From NCBI GenBank assembly GCA_018268135.1, contig JAFDXD010000048.1:1-47104 (forward strand): a DNA stretch of 47,104 bases, in the 5' to 3' direction. This DNA is from Bacteroidota bacterium (GTDB lineage: Bacteria; Bacteroidota; Bacteroidia; Chitinophagales; Chitinophagaceae). Below, piece after piece: positions 9,522-17,674 of the stretch. The notes beneath the pieces were generated by a model. The model was given only the letters and a program-made list of their open reading frames with translations. It did no database searches and was not told the origin of the DNA. A program made the translations under genes and the position numbers. How positions within the stretch are numbered: the stretch's first letter is position 1; each line of letters opens with the position of its first letter.

Positions 9522-9684
9522 TACAGTTACCCGCCGCCAGTCGGTATCAATTCATGCTTTAGAATTTCTAAAAAACATTTCTGCCCAATAGTACACTTTA
9601 TGATGCCCCCGGCCAAAGCCCCACCCTTTTGTATTAATTACACCCATCCACTCTTATTTTACTTACCGATAATACAAAGAAATT

Positions 9685-9692
9685 TACCTTTG
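9685..9692 (+). promoter_or_regulatory. -7 promoter box TACCTTTG before tolC-like gene
   Basis: Exact TAnnTTTG match 45 bp before the TolC-family ATG. TTA rather than TTG lies 19 nt upstream. The rest of the 9522-9737 gap shows nothing else I can name. Confidence 0.5.
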
Positions 9693-9737
9693 GCAAATTT
9701 CCTTTTCATTTATACCTAACAAGCAATAAATTTGCTC

Positions 9738-11171
9738 ATGCCCAAAAAAATAATTCTTTTAGCTTTCACACTATTAATGGCTGTAACTTATAGTACAGCC
9801 CAGCAAAAGTGGACCCTTCGTAGCATAGTAGATTATGCCATGGCAAATAATATAGGTGTAAAACTTTCAGAAGTACAGGCAAAAGTTTCCGGCCTTACTT
9901 ACCAGCAAAATAAATTATCGCAATACCCATCCGTTTCATTTAGCGGCAATACCGGGCTCAACAGTGGTAGCAATCAGGATCCCACCACTTTTAACCGTAT
10001 TACACAAACCTATCTATCGGCAGGTTTGCAGCTTCAAAGCAGTGCCGAAATATTTAATTTTTACAGCAAGCGAAATACCATAGCTGCAAGCCAGTGGGAA
10101 ATGATGGCCGCACATGCCAATGTAGAAAAAAATAAAAATGATATTGCCCTAAATGCCGCCAATGCATACTTACAAGTATTGCTGGCAATGCAGCAGCAGG
10201 ATATTGCCGCCATACAGGTACAGCAAACACAAGCCCAATTTAGCAATACACAAAAATTAGTAAAGGCGGGCTCGCTGCCCGAGCTTAATGCTACACAGTT
10301 GGAGGCTCAATTAGCTACCGATAGTGTAAATTACATTACAGCAAAAGGAAATGTAACACAAGCCATCCTCACCCTCAAAACTTATATGAGCCTGCCGGCA
10401 GATGCACCATTTGAAATAGATACTCCGCCGGTAGAAACCATTCCCATTGAGCCCATAGCAGATTTGCAGCCCGATAATGTGTACAGTCTTGCCTTAGCCA
10501 ACCAGCCACAGCAGGTGTATGATAGTTTCAAAATAAAGGCAGCCGAAAAAAATGTAGCAGCCAACAGAGCCGCCATGTATCCCACCCTCAGTATTTTCGG
10601 AAGCCTTGGCAGCAATTACAACAATCAATCGCAGGAAATAACTTCAGCCACCGCCATCAACCCTCCCATCGGAAAAGTAACTGTAGGAGGCACAGATTAC
10701 CAGGTATTTTCTACACAGCCATTTTATAATTACAGCTATAGCAAAACCGGTTTTGCCAAACAACTGTCCAATAATTTCAGGCAGTCTATTGGGCTAAGCA
10801 TCAACGTACCTATTTTTAATGGCGGCGCCCTTCGCAGCAATTGGGAAAGAAGTAAATTAGATATCAGCTCCCTGCAACTACAAAAAAAATTAGACGATCA
10901 AACGCTCAAACAAAATATTTATGCCGCCTACAATGCTGCATTAATTGCATTAGAAAAATTTAATGCAAGCCAAAAATCTGTACAAGCCAACCAGCAAACA
11001 TACGAGTTTGCATTAAAGAGGCTATCTGTAGGCATGCTAGGCACTTACGATTACATCACCACCCAAAATAATTTATTAAAAGCAAAGCTGGAATACACAT
11101 TAAACCAATTTGATTATGTATTTAAAATGAAAGTATTAGAATATTATAAAGGATTAGGATTAAAATTATAA
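9738..11171 (+). CDS. TolC-family outer-membrane efflux protein
   Basis: A 477-residue protein with a signal peptide ending near STAQ, then two outer-membrane-factor repeats rich in helical Gln/Ala/Asn (ANAYLQVLLAMQQQDIAA and NAALIALEKFNASQKSV). A typical NVPIFNGGALRSNWERS segment precedes the second coiled coil. It forms the outer-membrane duct of a tripartite exporter or type I secretion system. The ATG at 9738 is preferred over the in-frame TTG at 9732. The adaptor gene follows 205 bp later, unusually far, with a structured repeat in the gap. No inner-membrane pump gene is near. Confidence 0.9.
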   Translation: MPKKIILLAFTLLMAVTYSTAQQKWTLRSIVDYAMANNIGVKLSEVQAKVSGLTYQQNKLSQYPSVSFSGNTGLNSGSNQDPTTFNRITQTYLSAGLQLQSSAEIFNFYSKRNTIAASQWEMMAAHANVEKNKNDIALNAANAYLQVLLAMQQQDIAAIQVQQTQAQFSNTQKLVKAGSLPELNATQLEAQLATDSVNYITAKGNVTQAILTLKTYMSLPADAPFEIDTPPVETIPIEPIADLQPDNVYSLALANQPQQVYDSFKIKAAEKNVAANRAAMYPTLSIFGSLGSNYNNQSQEITSATAINPPIGKVTVGGTDYQVFSTQPFYNYSYSKTGFAKQLSNNFRQSIGLSINVPIFNGGALRSNWERSKLDISSLQLQKKLDDQTLKQNIYAAYNAALIALEKFNASQKSVQANQQTYEFALKRLSVGMLGTYDYITTQNNLLKAKLEYTLNQFDYVFKMKVLEYYKGLGLKL

Positions 11172-11220
11172 AAGCAAAAACAATCGGGGGCTGTAAGCTA
11201 CATACCAATATCAGCAGTAG

Positions 11221-11275
11221 TTCCCGCTGTACGCTATATGCCTCGTTCCTCGGCATGCCGCTTCCATCGGGCAGC
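11221..11275 (-). repeat. Structured intergenic repeat, family 1, copy B
   Basis: Read on the minus strand, two conserved 15-nt blocks flank a short hairpin. Block 1 (CCCGATGGAAGCGGC) is the reverse complement of 11257-11271. Block 2 (TAGCGTACAGCGGGA) is the reverse complement of 11222-11236. Both are identical in copy A at 26951-27028. The inner stem differs (ATGCC with GGCAT here), while outer CCCG/CGGG pairing is kept, as expected for an RNA structure. It lies antisense between the TolC and HlyD-type genes. Confidence 0.7.
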
Positions 11276-11376
11276 CACCCGGCATCAGCGCAAGGCCAGG
11301 CAAAAACAAAAACTTAACAACAACCACAGAAATGTACCAGCAAGGCCAGGTAGCATTACTGCAAAAAAAGAATATT

Positions 11377-12741
11377 ATGGCAATGAACAAAAAATCAAAA
11401 TGGGTATTAATAAGTGTAGGCATTCTACTGGTATTATTAATAGTGCTATCTAAAATAGGAGCCTTTGGTAAAGAAGAAGGCACCAAAGTAACCGCAGAAA
11501 AAGCTCAGAAGCGAACTATTATAGAAGTAGTAAATGCCACCGGTAAAATATACCCCGAAGTAGAAGTAAAAATAAGCCCCGATATAAGTGGCGAAATTAC
11601 AGAGCTAAATGTAGCCGAAGGCGATACGGTAAAAAAAGGACAGTTACTGGCACGCATATACGCAGATGTATATAACATACAACGCAACCAGGCTGCCAGC
11701 GGAGTTTCACAAAGCCAGGCGCAGGTAGCTAATTCCCAGGCATCGCTATTAGCACTTAAAGCACAGCTTAATCAGGCTAAACAAACTTATGACATGCAAA
11801 AAAGCCTCTTTAATGATAAAGTAATCAGCCAAAATGAATTTAATACAGCAGATGCCAATTATAAAACTGCAGAAGCCAATTATAATGCTGCTTTAGCAGG
11901 TATTAAAGGAGGCCTTGCCAATGTGCAAAGCGCCAAAGAAAACCTGGCCAAAGCCAATACAGACCTAAGCCGTACCGATATTACCGCACCCATGGATGGC
12001 GTAGTAAGTTTATTAAGCGTAAAAAAAGGCGAAAAAGTAGCCGGTAATAGTTTTAATGTTGGTACCGAAATGCTTCGCATAGCAGACATGTCAAAAATAG
12101 AAATAAGAGTAGATGTAGGCGAAAACGATGTGCCAAAAGTAAAACTTGGAGACAGCGCCATCATAAGCATAGATGCCTACAGCGATCGTAAATTTAAAGG
12201 ATATGTAACTCAAATAGCAAGCAGCAATAATGGTGCAGCTACCGAAAGTGTATTGGCCAATACCAGCACCGATGTTACCCAATACAAAGTGTACATTCGG
12301 TTAGACCCCTCAAGCTATACTGATTTACTTGGCAAAGGCAGCTTTCCTTTTCGCCCGGGCATGAGCGCCAGCGCAGATATACAAACTCAAACCAAGCAAA
12401 ATGTATTGAGTGTACCCATCAATGCCGTAACCACCCGAGATAAAAACGACAGTACCAAAGCAGCCAAAAAAACTACTGACCCTTCTGACAATAACAATAC
12501 TGCCAACACTTCTGTTGACGACCTTGATGTAGTAGTATTTGTAAAAGGAGCCGACAATAAAGTAACCAAAGTAAAAGTAAAAACCGGCATACAGGATATC
12601 AACTACATCGAAATAATAAGCGGCCTAAAACCCGGCGACGAAGTAATATCCGGCCCTTATGATGTAGTAAGCAAGACTTTAAAAACAGGTATGCAGGTAA
12701 AAGTTGTTGACAAAAAAGAATTGTTCGATAATAAAAAATAA
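11377..12741 (+). CDS. HlyD-type efflux periplasmic adaptor (membrane fusion) protein
   Basis: A 454-residue membrane-fusion protein. An N-terminal anchor (about residues 8-28) is followed by a biotinyl-lipoyl-like half (ISGEITELNVAEGDTVKKGQLLARI), a long Gln/Ala-rich coiled-coil hairpin (about 105-200), the second lipoyl half and beta-barrel domain, then a C-terminal membrane-proximal domain. A low-complexity Asp/Asn/Thr insert lies near residues 368-385. It links an inner-membrane transporter to the TolC duct. The start is placed at ATG 11377; an upstream ATG at 11332 would put 15 residues before the signal anchor. No MacB/ABC or RND pump gene follows, so the partner must be elsewhere. Confidence 0.88.
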   Translation: MAMNKKSKWVLISVGILLVLLIVLSKIGAFGKEEGTKVTAEKAQKRTIIEVVNATGKIYPEVEVKISPDISGEITELNVAEGDTVKKGQLLARIYADVYNIQRNQAASGVSQSQAQVANSQASLLALKAQLNQAKQTYDMQKSLFNDKVISQNEFNTADANYKTAEANYNAALAGIKGGLANVQSAKENLAKANTDLSRTDITAPMDGVVSLLSVKKGEKVAGNSFNVGTEMLRIADMSKIEIRVDVGENDVPKVKLGDSAIISIDAYSDRKFKGYVTQIASSNNGAATESVLANTSTDVTQYKVYIRLDPSSYTDLLGKGSFPFRPGMSASADIQTQTKQNVLSVPINAVTTRDKNDSTKAAKKTTDPSDNNNTANTSVDDLDVVVFVKGADNKVTKVKVKTGIQDINYIEIISGLKPGDEVISGPYDVVSKTLKTGMQVKVVDKKELFDNKK

Positions 12742-12806
12742 GCCCCTATAATCTTCGTATAGCCATTGCAGTAAGCAAAGCTGTATTTATACTGTATAAA
12801 AATGTT

Positions 12807-12838
12807 GCCTTACTTTAGCAAGGCTTTTGAATTCTTTT
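12807..12838 (+). terminator. Weak Rho-independent terminator after the HlyD-type gene
   Basis: GCCTT (12807-12811) pairs with AAGGC (12820-12824), followed by a T run interrupted by GAATTC. The stem has only 5 bp. Confidence 0.4.
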
Positions 12839-12846
12839 TTTAAAAA

Positions 12847-12901
12847 TGCTGCACTTCATCAGTAGCATACGCTCATGCTGCATGAGCCACTCTATGCAGC
12901 A
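12847..12901 (-). terminator. Nested hairpin, possible terminator of the metallophosphoesterase gene
   Basis: An outer stem TGCTGCA/TGCAGCA (12847-12853 with 12895-12901) encloses a near-continuous palindrome CTCATGC-T-GCATGAG (12872-12886). On the minus strand the hairpin is followed by TTTTT, which suits termination after the gene ending at 12980. It could instead be a structured repeat; I see no second copy. Confidence 0.4.
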
Positions 12902-12979
12902 GGGTTACCATAAACTTTGAGTATTGAAAAAATTGTAAAGTATTTTATTAGAAATATAAAAGACTCGCCCAGTATTTTA

Positions 12980-13993
12980 CTAATCCAAATCAGCAATCAA
13001 TTTGTTTATTTCAATTTCTTCTAACAGCATTTTTTTGGAAATATTGTTTTCCAAATGCCATTTTATTAAACGAATGTATTGATTGGATATTTCAATACCG
13101 GTAATATCACCATCGCTAAAGCAGCAGCAGCCGGTATTAAAGTAGGTAGGCTTTAGTTGTAGCATGGTTAAGCCGGTATCTATTTCGTTTGAAGGGTGTT
13201 TCAAATATTTACCTGAGGCAAATACAGGGCTGTGCGTATGGCCGGTAATGAGCAGCATGTTTTTTCGCCGGCTGCTCCATTCATACATCATTTTATTGTG
13301 CTTGTTTTTTAGAGTAAAATCTTTGCTTGGAGTATTTACATTGATGCGGAGATAACGCTGTAGCGGCATCCAAATATGTGCAATAACCCAGGTGCTAAAA
13401 GCATTGTTATCGCTCATTTTGTCGCCCTGATGGCCATGCGTTAAAAAAATATGCAGGGGTATTGGCAGGTTTTTTATTTGAAGTATGATGCCTTCGTACA
13501 CCGGCAGTGGCATGGCAAAATATTTCTTAAGCCAAAATAGTACATCCAATTTATTTTTCCAGATGATATCATGATTACCAAAAGTTTTGAAATAACGATT
13601 GGGCTGAAAAGCAGCTTCGGCAGCAAAAGGCTCTGCATTGGCAGGTAAAATTTTTTCTGCTGTAAATTTCCAAAGCTCTTCACTATCGCCCAGGTTTATA
13701 AAACTAAAGCCCTCAGAATGGTAATACTTTAATGCTGCAATATAATTGGGCTCGCATGAATGAAAATCGTCGGCCCAACCGCGATCGCCCTTGTGCTGAT
13801 CGCTAAAGATGATAAAATTATCTTTAGAAAGATCGGCTTCAATAGTGTGTAGCCTGGTGCTTTTCGCATTTTTTACCTGCCGGTATAATTTACTGAGCGA
13901 TGCAAAAACCTTATCCCGCCGGGGAGCCGCTGCCAGTTTTACGCTCATCCAGGTGAGGGGGCGTTTTAATAAATATTGTAATATTTTTCTCAT
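12980..13993 (-). CDS. Metallophosphoesterase
   Basis: A 337-residue calcineurin-like phosphoesterase. The metal-binding motifs appear in order: SDQHKGD (motif I variant with D-x-H), GDSEELW, GNHDIIWK, LTHGHQGD and GHTHSP. The fold hydrolyses phosphomonoesters or diesters with a two-metal centre; the substrate is unknown. The start is set at ATG 13993; an upstream GTG at 14035 would add 14 residues but is less likely. No signal peptide, so it is probably cytoplasmic. It is a single gene, convergent with the HlyD-type gene. The upstream gap to 14204 shows no other clear feature. Confidence 0.85.
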   Translation of the reverse strand: MRKILQYLLKRPLTWMSVKLAAAPRRDKVFASLSKLYRQVKNAKSTRLHTIEADLSKDNFIIFSDQHKGDRGWADDFHSCEPNYIAALKYYHSEGFSFINLGDSEELWKFTAEKILPANAEPFAAEAAFQPNRYFKTFGNHDIIWKNKLDVLFWLKKYFAMPLPVYEGIILQIKNLPIPLHIFLTHGHQGDKMSDNNAFSTWVIAHIWMPLQRYLRINVNTPSKDFTLKNKHNKMMYEWSSRRKNMLLITGHTHSPVFASGKYLKHPSNEIDTGLTMLQLKPTYFNTGCCCFSDGDITGIEISNQYIRLIKWHLENNISKKMLLEEIEINKLIADLD

Positions 13994-14204
13994 GGCATAA
14001 GCGGCGTGTAATGTAAAGTTAGTAGCAGAAAGCACACCGGGTTTGTATATTGATGAAGGTAGAAATATTTAGCCGTAAAGTTTATTTAATGAACGAAAGT
14101 TGAACTATCCACAAAGATTCAATCGAAGCCGTATAGCCCGGTTATTGGCAATACCTTTTTATGATTGCAATTCCATAAATTTATATACAGAAATCAAAAG
14201 CTAT

Positions 14205-14219
14205 GTTGTGTGCTGCCTT
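14205..14219. repeat. Left inverted repeat flanking the toxin-antitoxin pair
   Basis: GTTGTGTGCTGCCTT, which matches the reverse complement of 14960-14974 at 14 of 15 positions. Together they bracket the HigBA-like pair, suggesting a cassette boundary. Confidence 0.5.
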
Positions 14220-14225
14220 TCAATG

Positions 14226-14552
14226 TCAGCGTATATACAATTCTAATTTTCTGTTAAGCCCTTGTTCAACAAGTTTAAACAAAGTTGAAAGTTGTATGTC
14301 AGCTCGCCCGTTCTCGATTCTTGAAATGTAACTTTTCTTAGTACCAGTTTTTTCTGCCAATGCTTCCTGTGTCAAGTTAGCTTTGCCTCTTTCTTCCTTT
14401 AAAAGTTCGCCAATAACAAAAGCCTGAGCCTTGCTCTCAAATTCAGTCCTTTTAACAGTTCCGACTTTGCCATATTTTTTGTCAAGGTGGTCGTTCCAAT
14501 CAGTTATTTTATTTCCTGACCTTTTTGTTTTTATTTCTTTTGTTTTCATCAT
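14226..14552 (-). CDS. XRE-family antitoxin (HigA-like)
   Basis: A 108-residue protein. The C-terminal half holds a Cro/C1-type helix-turn-helix (LTQEALAEKTGTKKSYISRIENG, about residues 60-84). The N-terminal half is charged and probably contacts the toxin. It should neutralise the toxin encoded just upstream and repress the shared promoter. Its ATG lies inside the toxin gene with a 44-nt overlap, so the two are translationally coupled. The order toxin-then-antitoxin is typical of higBA loci. It may also be named by the general XRE family alone. Confidence 0.85.
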   Translation of the reverse strand: MMKTKEIKTKRSGNKITDWNDHLDKKYGKVGTVKRTEFESKAQAFVIGELLKEERGKANLTQEALAEKTGTKKSYISRIENGRADIQLSTLFKLVEQGLNRKLELYIR

Positions 14553-14889
14553 CTATTTTTTTGTCAATGAAGTATTGTTTTTTAAGCTTTTCTGCAAGTG
14601 CAATTTCTTTTGGAGGTGTCTTTTGGGTTTTCTTTTGGAATGAATTTATCAATACAACTAAATTTCCTTTATCAAAGAAGCAAAGCACCCGGTAAATGTT
14701 GCTTTCGTATTCAATCCTAATTTCAAAAATCCCGTCTGAACCTGTTAAATGGTCAAAAGATTTTTTAGGAATATGTTCGGCCGTCTTTACGATTTCAAAT
14801 ACCCAATCTATCTTTTCTTGTACATCTTCGTCAAGAGCATTGTAAAGGTCTAAGAAGTAACTACCATAAGTTTTCAGTTGCCTCTGCAT
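14509..14889 (-). CDS. RelE/HigB-type toxin (Gp49-like)
   Basis: A 126-residue protein of the phage-derived Gp49-like/HigB group. Landmarks are FHL-type segment KSFDHLTGSDGIFEIRIEY and YRVLCFFDKGNLVVLINSFQKKTQKTP, followed by a basic Lys-rich tail. The family cleaves mRNA, usually on the ribosome. The gene is first in the pair and has a full-consensus promoter whose predicted start point falls on or next to its ATG, so it is probably a leaderless mRNA. The C-terminal KKIDDENKRNKNKKVRK tail is encoded by the overlap with the antitoxin. Confidence 0.85.
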   Translation of the reverse strand: MQRQLKTYGSYFLDLYNALDEDVQEKIDWVFEIVKTAEHIPKKSFDHLTGSDGIFEIRIEYESNIYRVLCFFDKGNLVVLINSFQKKTQKTPPKEIALAEKLKKQYFIDKKIDDENKRNKNKKVRK

Positions 14890-14893
14890 TTGT

Positions 14894-14923
14894 CAAAGGT
14901 AACTAATTAGTGAACATTTTCAA
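14894..14923 (-). promoter_or_regulatory. Consensus Bacteroidota promoter of the toxin-antitoxin pair
   Basis: On the minus strand TTG (14921-14923), 19 nt, then TACCTTTG (14894-14901). Both boxes and spacing match the Bacteroidota consensus. The toxin ATG starts four bases after the -7 box. Confidence 0.75.
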
Positions 14924-14959
14924 AGTTTTCCTTTTGCAGTATTTGGGCTATATCGAATT

Positions 14960-14974
14960 AAGGAAGCACACAAC
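14960..14974. repeat. Right inverted repeat flanking the toxin-antitoxin pair
   Basis: AAGGAAGCACACAAC, the inverted partner of 14205-14219 (14 of 15 positions pair). Confidence 0.5.
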
Positions 14975-14982
14975 GCTTTGAT

Positions 14983-15018
14983 AGCCGAACAAAGAAATGC
15001 AGTACAAGAGTGCGACGC
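14983..15018 (+). repeat. Intergenic repeat, family 2, copy 1
   Basis: Contains GCCGAACA followed by the 18-nt core AGTACAAGAGTGCGACGC at 15001-15018. The same core occurs in reverse at 42169-42186, also preceded by GCCGAACA. The segment between differs in length. It lies between the toxin-antitoxin cassette and the end of the flippase gene. Confidence 0.65.
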
Positions 15019-15059
15019 CCATGAAGATGATGAGCGATACACTGCCGGGTACATAAAAA

Positions 15060-16574
15060 TTAGGAAGAAACGGGTTTAAAATATTTACCGATAATCGGAA
15101 GTTTGGGCAATTCTTTTTGCTCTATAAAACCTATAAAGCGCAGGTACCCTAGCAATAAAATGCTGCCGATGGCAATATCAAAATATTTATTTGTATAAAA
15201 ATGTGTGATACCTTTTGACAATAAAAAAAGAAGAATGGCGATTACGATGTAGGCGCTTAATTTTTTCCATGCATAGGGTATGGGATAAACTTTTTGCCCC
15301 CAAATGTATGATATCAGCATCATGCTGGCATAACAAAAAAATGTAGCCCAGGCACAAGCCAAATAACTATAGTGTGGTATAAAAAAATAATTGATGATAA
15401 TAGTTACCAATACGCCGGTAAGGGTGATATAGGCGCCGGCGCTGGTTTTGTTGCCAAGCTTGTACCAAATAGCCAGGTTGTAATAAATGCCTAAAAACAT
15501 ATTGGCGAGTAATAAAATGGGCACCACAGCAAGCCCTTCCCACTCTTTGCTGCTGATAAAATTTTTCCAGATGCGGAGGTACAACACTACTACCAAAAAC
15601 ATGATGCTGATTACAATTACAAAAAACTTCATAACCCTTGCGTATGTACGCTGCTGATGGCTGCTGCCTGCCTGCTTAAAGAAAAACGGCTCGGCGCCCA
15701 TGCGAAATGCCTGTACAAACAAGGTAATTAAAAGCGATAGTTTATAACAGGCGCTGTAAATGCCCACCTGCTCTTCTTTATACACTTCGCTACCCGGCAC
15801 CCACTTGTGCAGCATTTGCCTGTCCATTGTTTCATTTACAATGCCCCCGAGGCCCACTATAATTAATGGCGCTGAGTAAATCATTATTTTTTTCCAAAGT
15901 TCCAAGTCCAGTTTTAACCTGATGGCCGACATTTCTTTTATCAATAATAAAAAAGTAACGATGGACTGAAAGAGATTGGCCAATACAATATAGTACACAG
16001 GATTGCGGTCTGCATTGTAAAATTTTGCAAGAAAACTTTCGGGATGTGATTGGGCGGCATTTTTGCAAAACAATAAAAAGAAAAATGTAAAGAAAATATT
16101 TACCAATATGCCGCCAACTTTTACCAACGCATATTTTTTGGGCCTGCCATCGAGCCTGAGTTTTGCAAAAGGTATAATGGTAAGCGTATCGAGCATTATA
16201 ATGTAAATGCTAAGCCTTATCAGCTCAGGGTAATTACCAACACCTGCAATAGTGGCAAGCTGCTGATGAAAAAGCAGTAATACTATCCCAAAAAGAAAAG
16301 TGCTTATGATGATGGAAGTGGCCGTAGTATGATAAATTTTAGTAGGGTCGTATTCTTTATTTGAAAATCGGAAGAAAGCCGTTTCCATACCATAAGTAAA
16401 TAATACATTAAGTACCGGCAAGGCAGCATATACCAGGCTCATTTTACCATAATCGGCTTTGCTTAGTGCATAGGTAAGAAATGGAGTAAGCAGGTAATTT
16501 AAAAAACGGGCAGCTATGGAGCTTACGCCATACCAGATTGTTTGCCCCGCTAATTGTTTTACACTACTACTCAA
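15060..16574 (-). CDS. Polysaccharide/lipid-linked oligosaccharide flippase (Wzx/MATE-like)
   Basis: A 504-residue protein with about 12-14 hydrophobic segments and an N-terminus (QLAGQTIWYGVSSIAARFLNYLLTPFLT) typical of the oligosaccharide flippase family in the MATE-like superfamily. It should move a lipid-linked glycan across the inner membrane. The frame opens with TTG; no in-frame ATG occurs before the first membrane segment, so TTG is the likely start. No glycosyltransferase genes are adjacent, so it is an orphan. It follows the dihaem peroxidase gene by 48 bp on the same strand. Confidence 0.85.
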   Translation of the reverse strand: MSSSVKQLAGQTIWYGVSSIAARFLNYLLTPFLTYALSKADYGKMSLVYAALPVLNVLFTYGMETAFFRFSNKEYDPTKIYHTTATSIIISTFLFGIVLLLFHQQLATIAGVGNYPELIRLSIYIIMLDTLTIIPFAKLRLDGRPKKYALVKVGGILVNIFFTFFFLLFCKNAAQSHPESFLAKFYNADRNPVYYIVLANLFQSIVTFLLLIKEMSAIRLKLDLELWKKIMIYSAPLIIVGLGGIVNETMDRQMLHKWVPGSEVYKEEQVGIYSACYKLSLLITLFVQAFRMGAEPFFFKQAGSSHQQRTYARVMKFFVIVISIMFLVVVLYLRIWKNFISSKEWEGLAVVPILLLANMFLGIYYNLAIWYKLGNKTSAGAYITLTGVLVTIIINYFFIPHYSYLACAWATFFCYASMMLISYIWGQKVYPIPYAWKKLSAYIVIAILLFLLSKGITHFYTNKYFDIAIGSILLLGYLRFIGFIEQKELPKLPIIGKYFKPVSS

Positions 16575-16622
16575 TGGTTATTATTTTTTTTTGCAAATTT
16601 AACCGTAAATTTTTGTTATTGC

Positions 16623-17660
16623 TTATGGTGCAAAGCGTTTGTTTTTTGTAAACACTGTATCTGTTAAAGTATATAAAAAATATTTTAGCTGTGCTTGCTG
16701 CAATGGAGTAAGGTTTATTTTATTTTTTAAGAGGGGGTCAAGTATTTTGCCGGATGTATCTAAGCCGCAATAGTATTGTATTACCTGGGTGAGCGTATAA
16801 ATACTGCCGTCGTGCATGTAAGGGAAACTGTATTGTACATTTCGCAGGGAGGGCGTTTTAAATAACAGGGAGTCGCCGTTAAGCATGGTTATTTTTTGCC
16901 TGCCAATATCTTTAAAGCGATTAAGCGGCAGGCCATTGTTGTGAAAATTATTGTCTGTAAATAATGGCTCTTTATGGCAGGTATTGCAATGAGCTTTAAA
17001 AATATCGTAGCCTTTTTGCTCAGTATCTGTAAAAGATGCTTCTCCATTTTTTACTTTATCGTATTTACTATTGGCACTTACAAGGCTGCCGGTAAACTGT
17101 GCCAATGCCTTTAACATGCGCTGGCTGGTAATGGTTGCATCGCCAAATGCTGCTTTAAACATTTTATGGTAGCTATCATCTTTATTTAATTTTGCCAACA
17201 CATCATTTAGCGTTTCACCCATCTCGTTAGGCGCTGTTAGTGGCGATAGGGGCTGTACTTCAATATTATTTATTCCGCCATCCCAATGCCAGGCGTGCAT
17301 CCATGCCAAATTAAAAAGCGCAGGAGCATTGCGGTTGGTAAAACTGTTGTTGACACCATGGCTAAGATCATGATCGTAAGTGCTAAAGGCCGCAAACTGC
17401 TGGTGACAACTGGCACAGCTTACTTCGCCATCTTTACTAAGCCTGCCATCATAAAATAATTTTTTACCTAATTGAAACCCTTCTTCTGTAAGCCTGTTAT
17501 TGGCAAATATATTGGATGGTGGCGCAGGCCAGCCCTTTGGTATTTGAAACTTTAAAGCTGTAGGGTGATAAGGGCCATAGCCATCATTTTTGGCAGCTCC
17601 GATAAAGAGCAGCGCTAATGCTATAAACATTATTAAATATAGGCTGATGCGGTATTTCAA
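16623..17660 (-). CDS. Dihaem cytochrome c peroxidase family protein (MbnH/MauG-like)
   Basis: A 345-residue periplasmic protein with an N-terminal hydrophobic signal and two c-type haem sites, CASCH (82-86) and CNTCH (225-229). The layout is that of the bacterial cytochrome c peroxidase/MauG superfamily. Its gene lies 14 bp after an MbnP-like gene, the arrangement of MbnP-MbnH pairs, in which MbnH oxidises a Trp of MbnP to kynurenine to make a copper site. By this context it is better called MbnH-like than a peroxide-detoxifying enzyme. The start is TTG; the first in-frame ATG would remove the basic part of the signal. Confidence 0.82.
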   Translation of the reverse strand: MKYRISLYLIMFIALALLFIGAAKNDGYGPYHPTALKFQIPKGWPAPPSNIFANNRLTEEGFQLGKKLFYDGRLSKDGEVSCASCHQQFAAFSTYDHDLSHGVNNSFTNRNAPALFNLAWMHAWHWDGGINNIEVQPLSPLTAPNEMGETLNDVLAKLNKDDSYHKMFKAAFGDATITSQRMLKALAQFTGSLVSANSKYDKVKNGEASFTDTEQKGYDIFKAHCNTCHKEPLFTDNNFHNNGLPLNRFKDIGRQKITMLNGDSLLFKTPSLRNVQYSFPYMHDGSIYTLTQVIQYYCGLDTSGKILDPLLKNKINLTPLQQAQLKYFLYTLTDTVFTKNKRFAP

Positions 17661-17674
17661 TGGTAAGTATATAT

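Noticed and set aside
11332-11376. Upstream ATG as the start of the HlyD-type protein
   Set aside because: It would add 15 polar residues before the basic-hydrophobic anchor; the ATG at 11377 gives a normal N-terminus.
12847-12901. Third copy of repeat family 2
   Set aside because: TGCTGCAC-type strings recall copy 2, but the 18-nt core is absent; it is treated as a hairpin only.
14095-14170. Third copy of repeat family 1 near 14.1 kb
   Set aside because: The string GTATAGCCCGG resembles part of the element, but neither 15-nt block is present.
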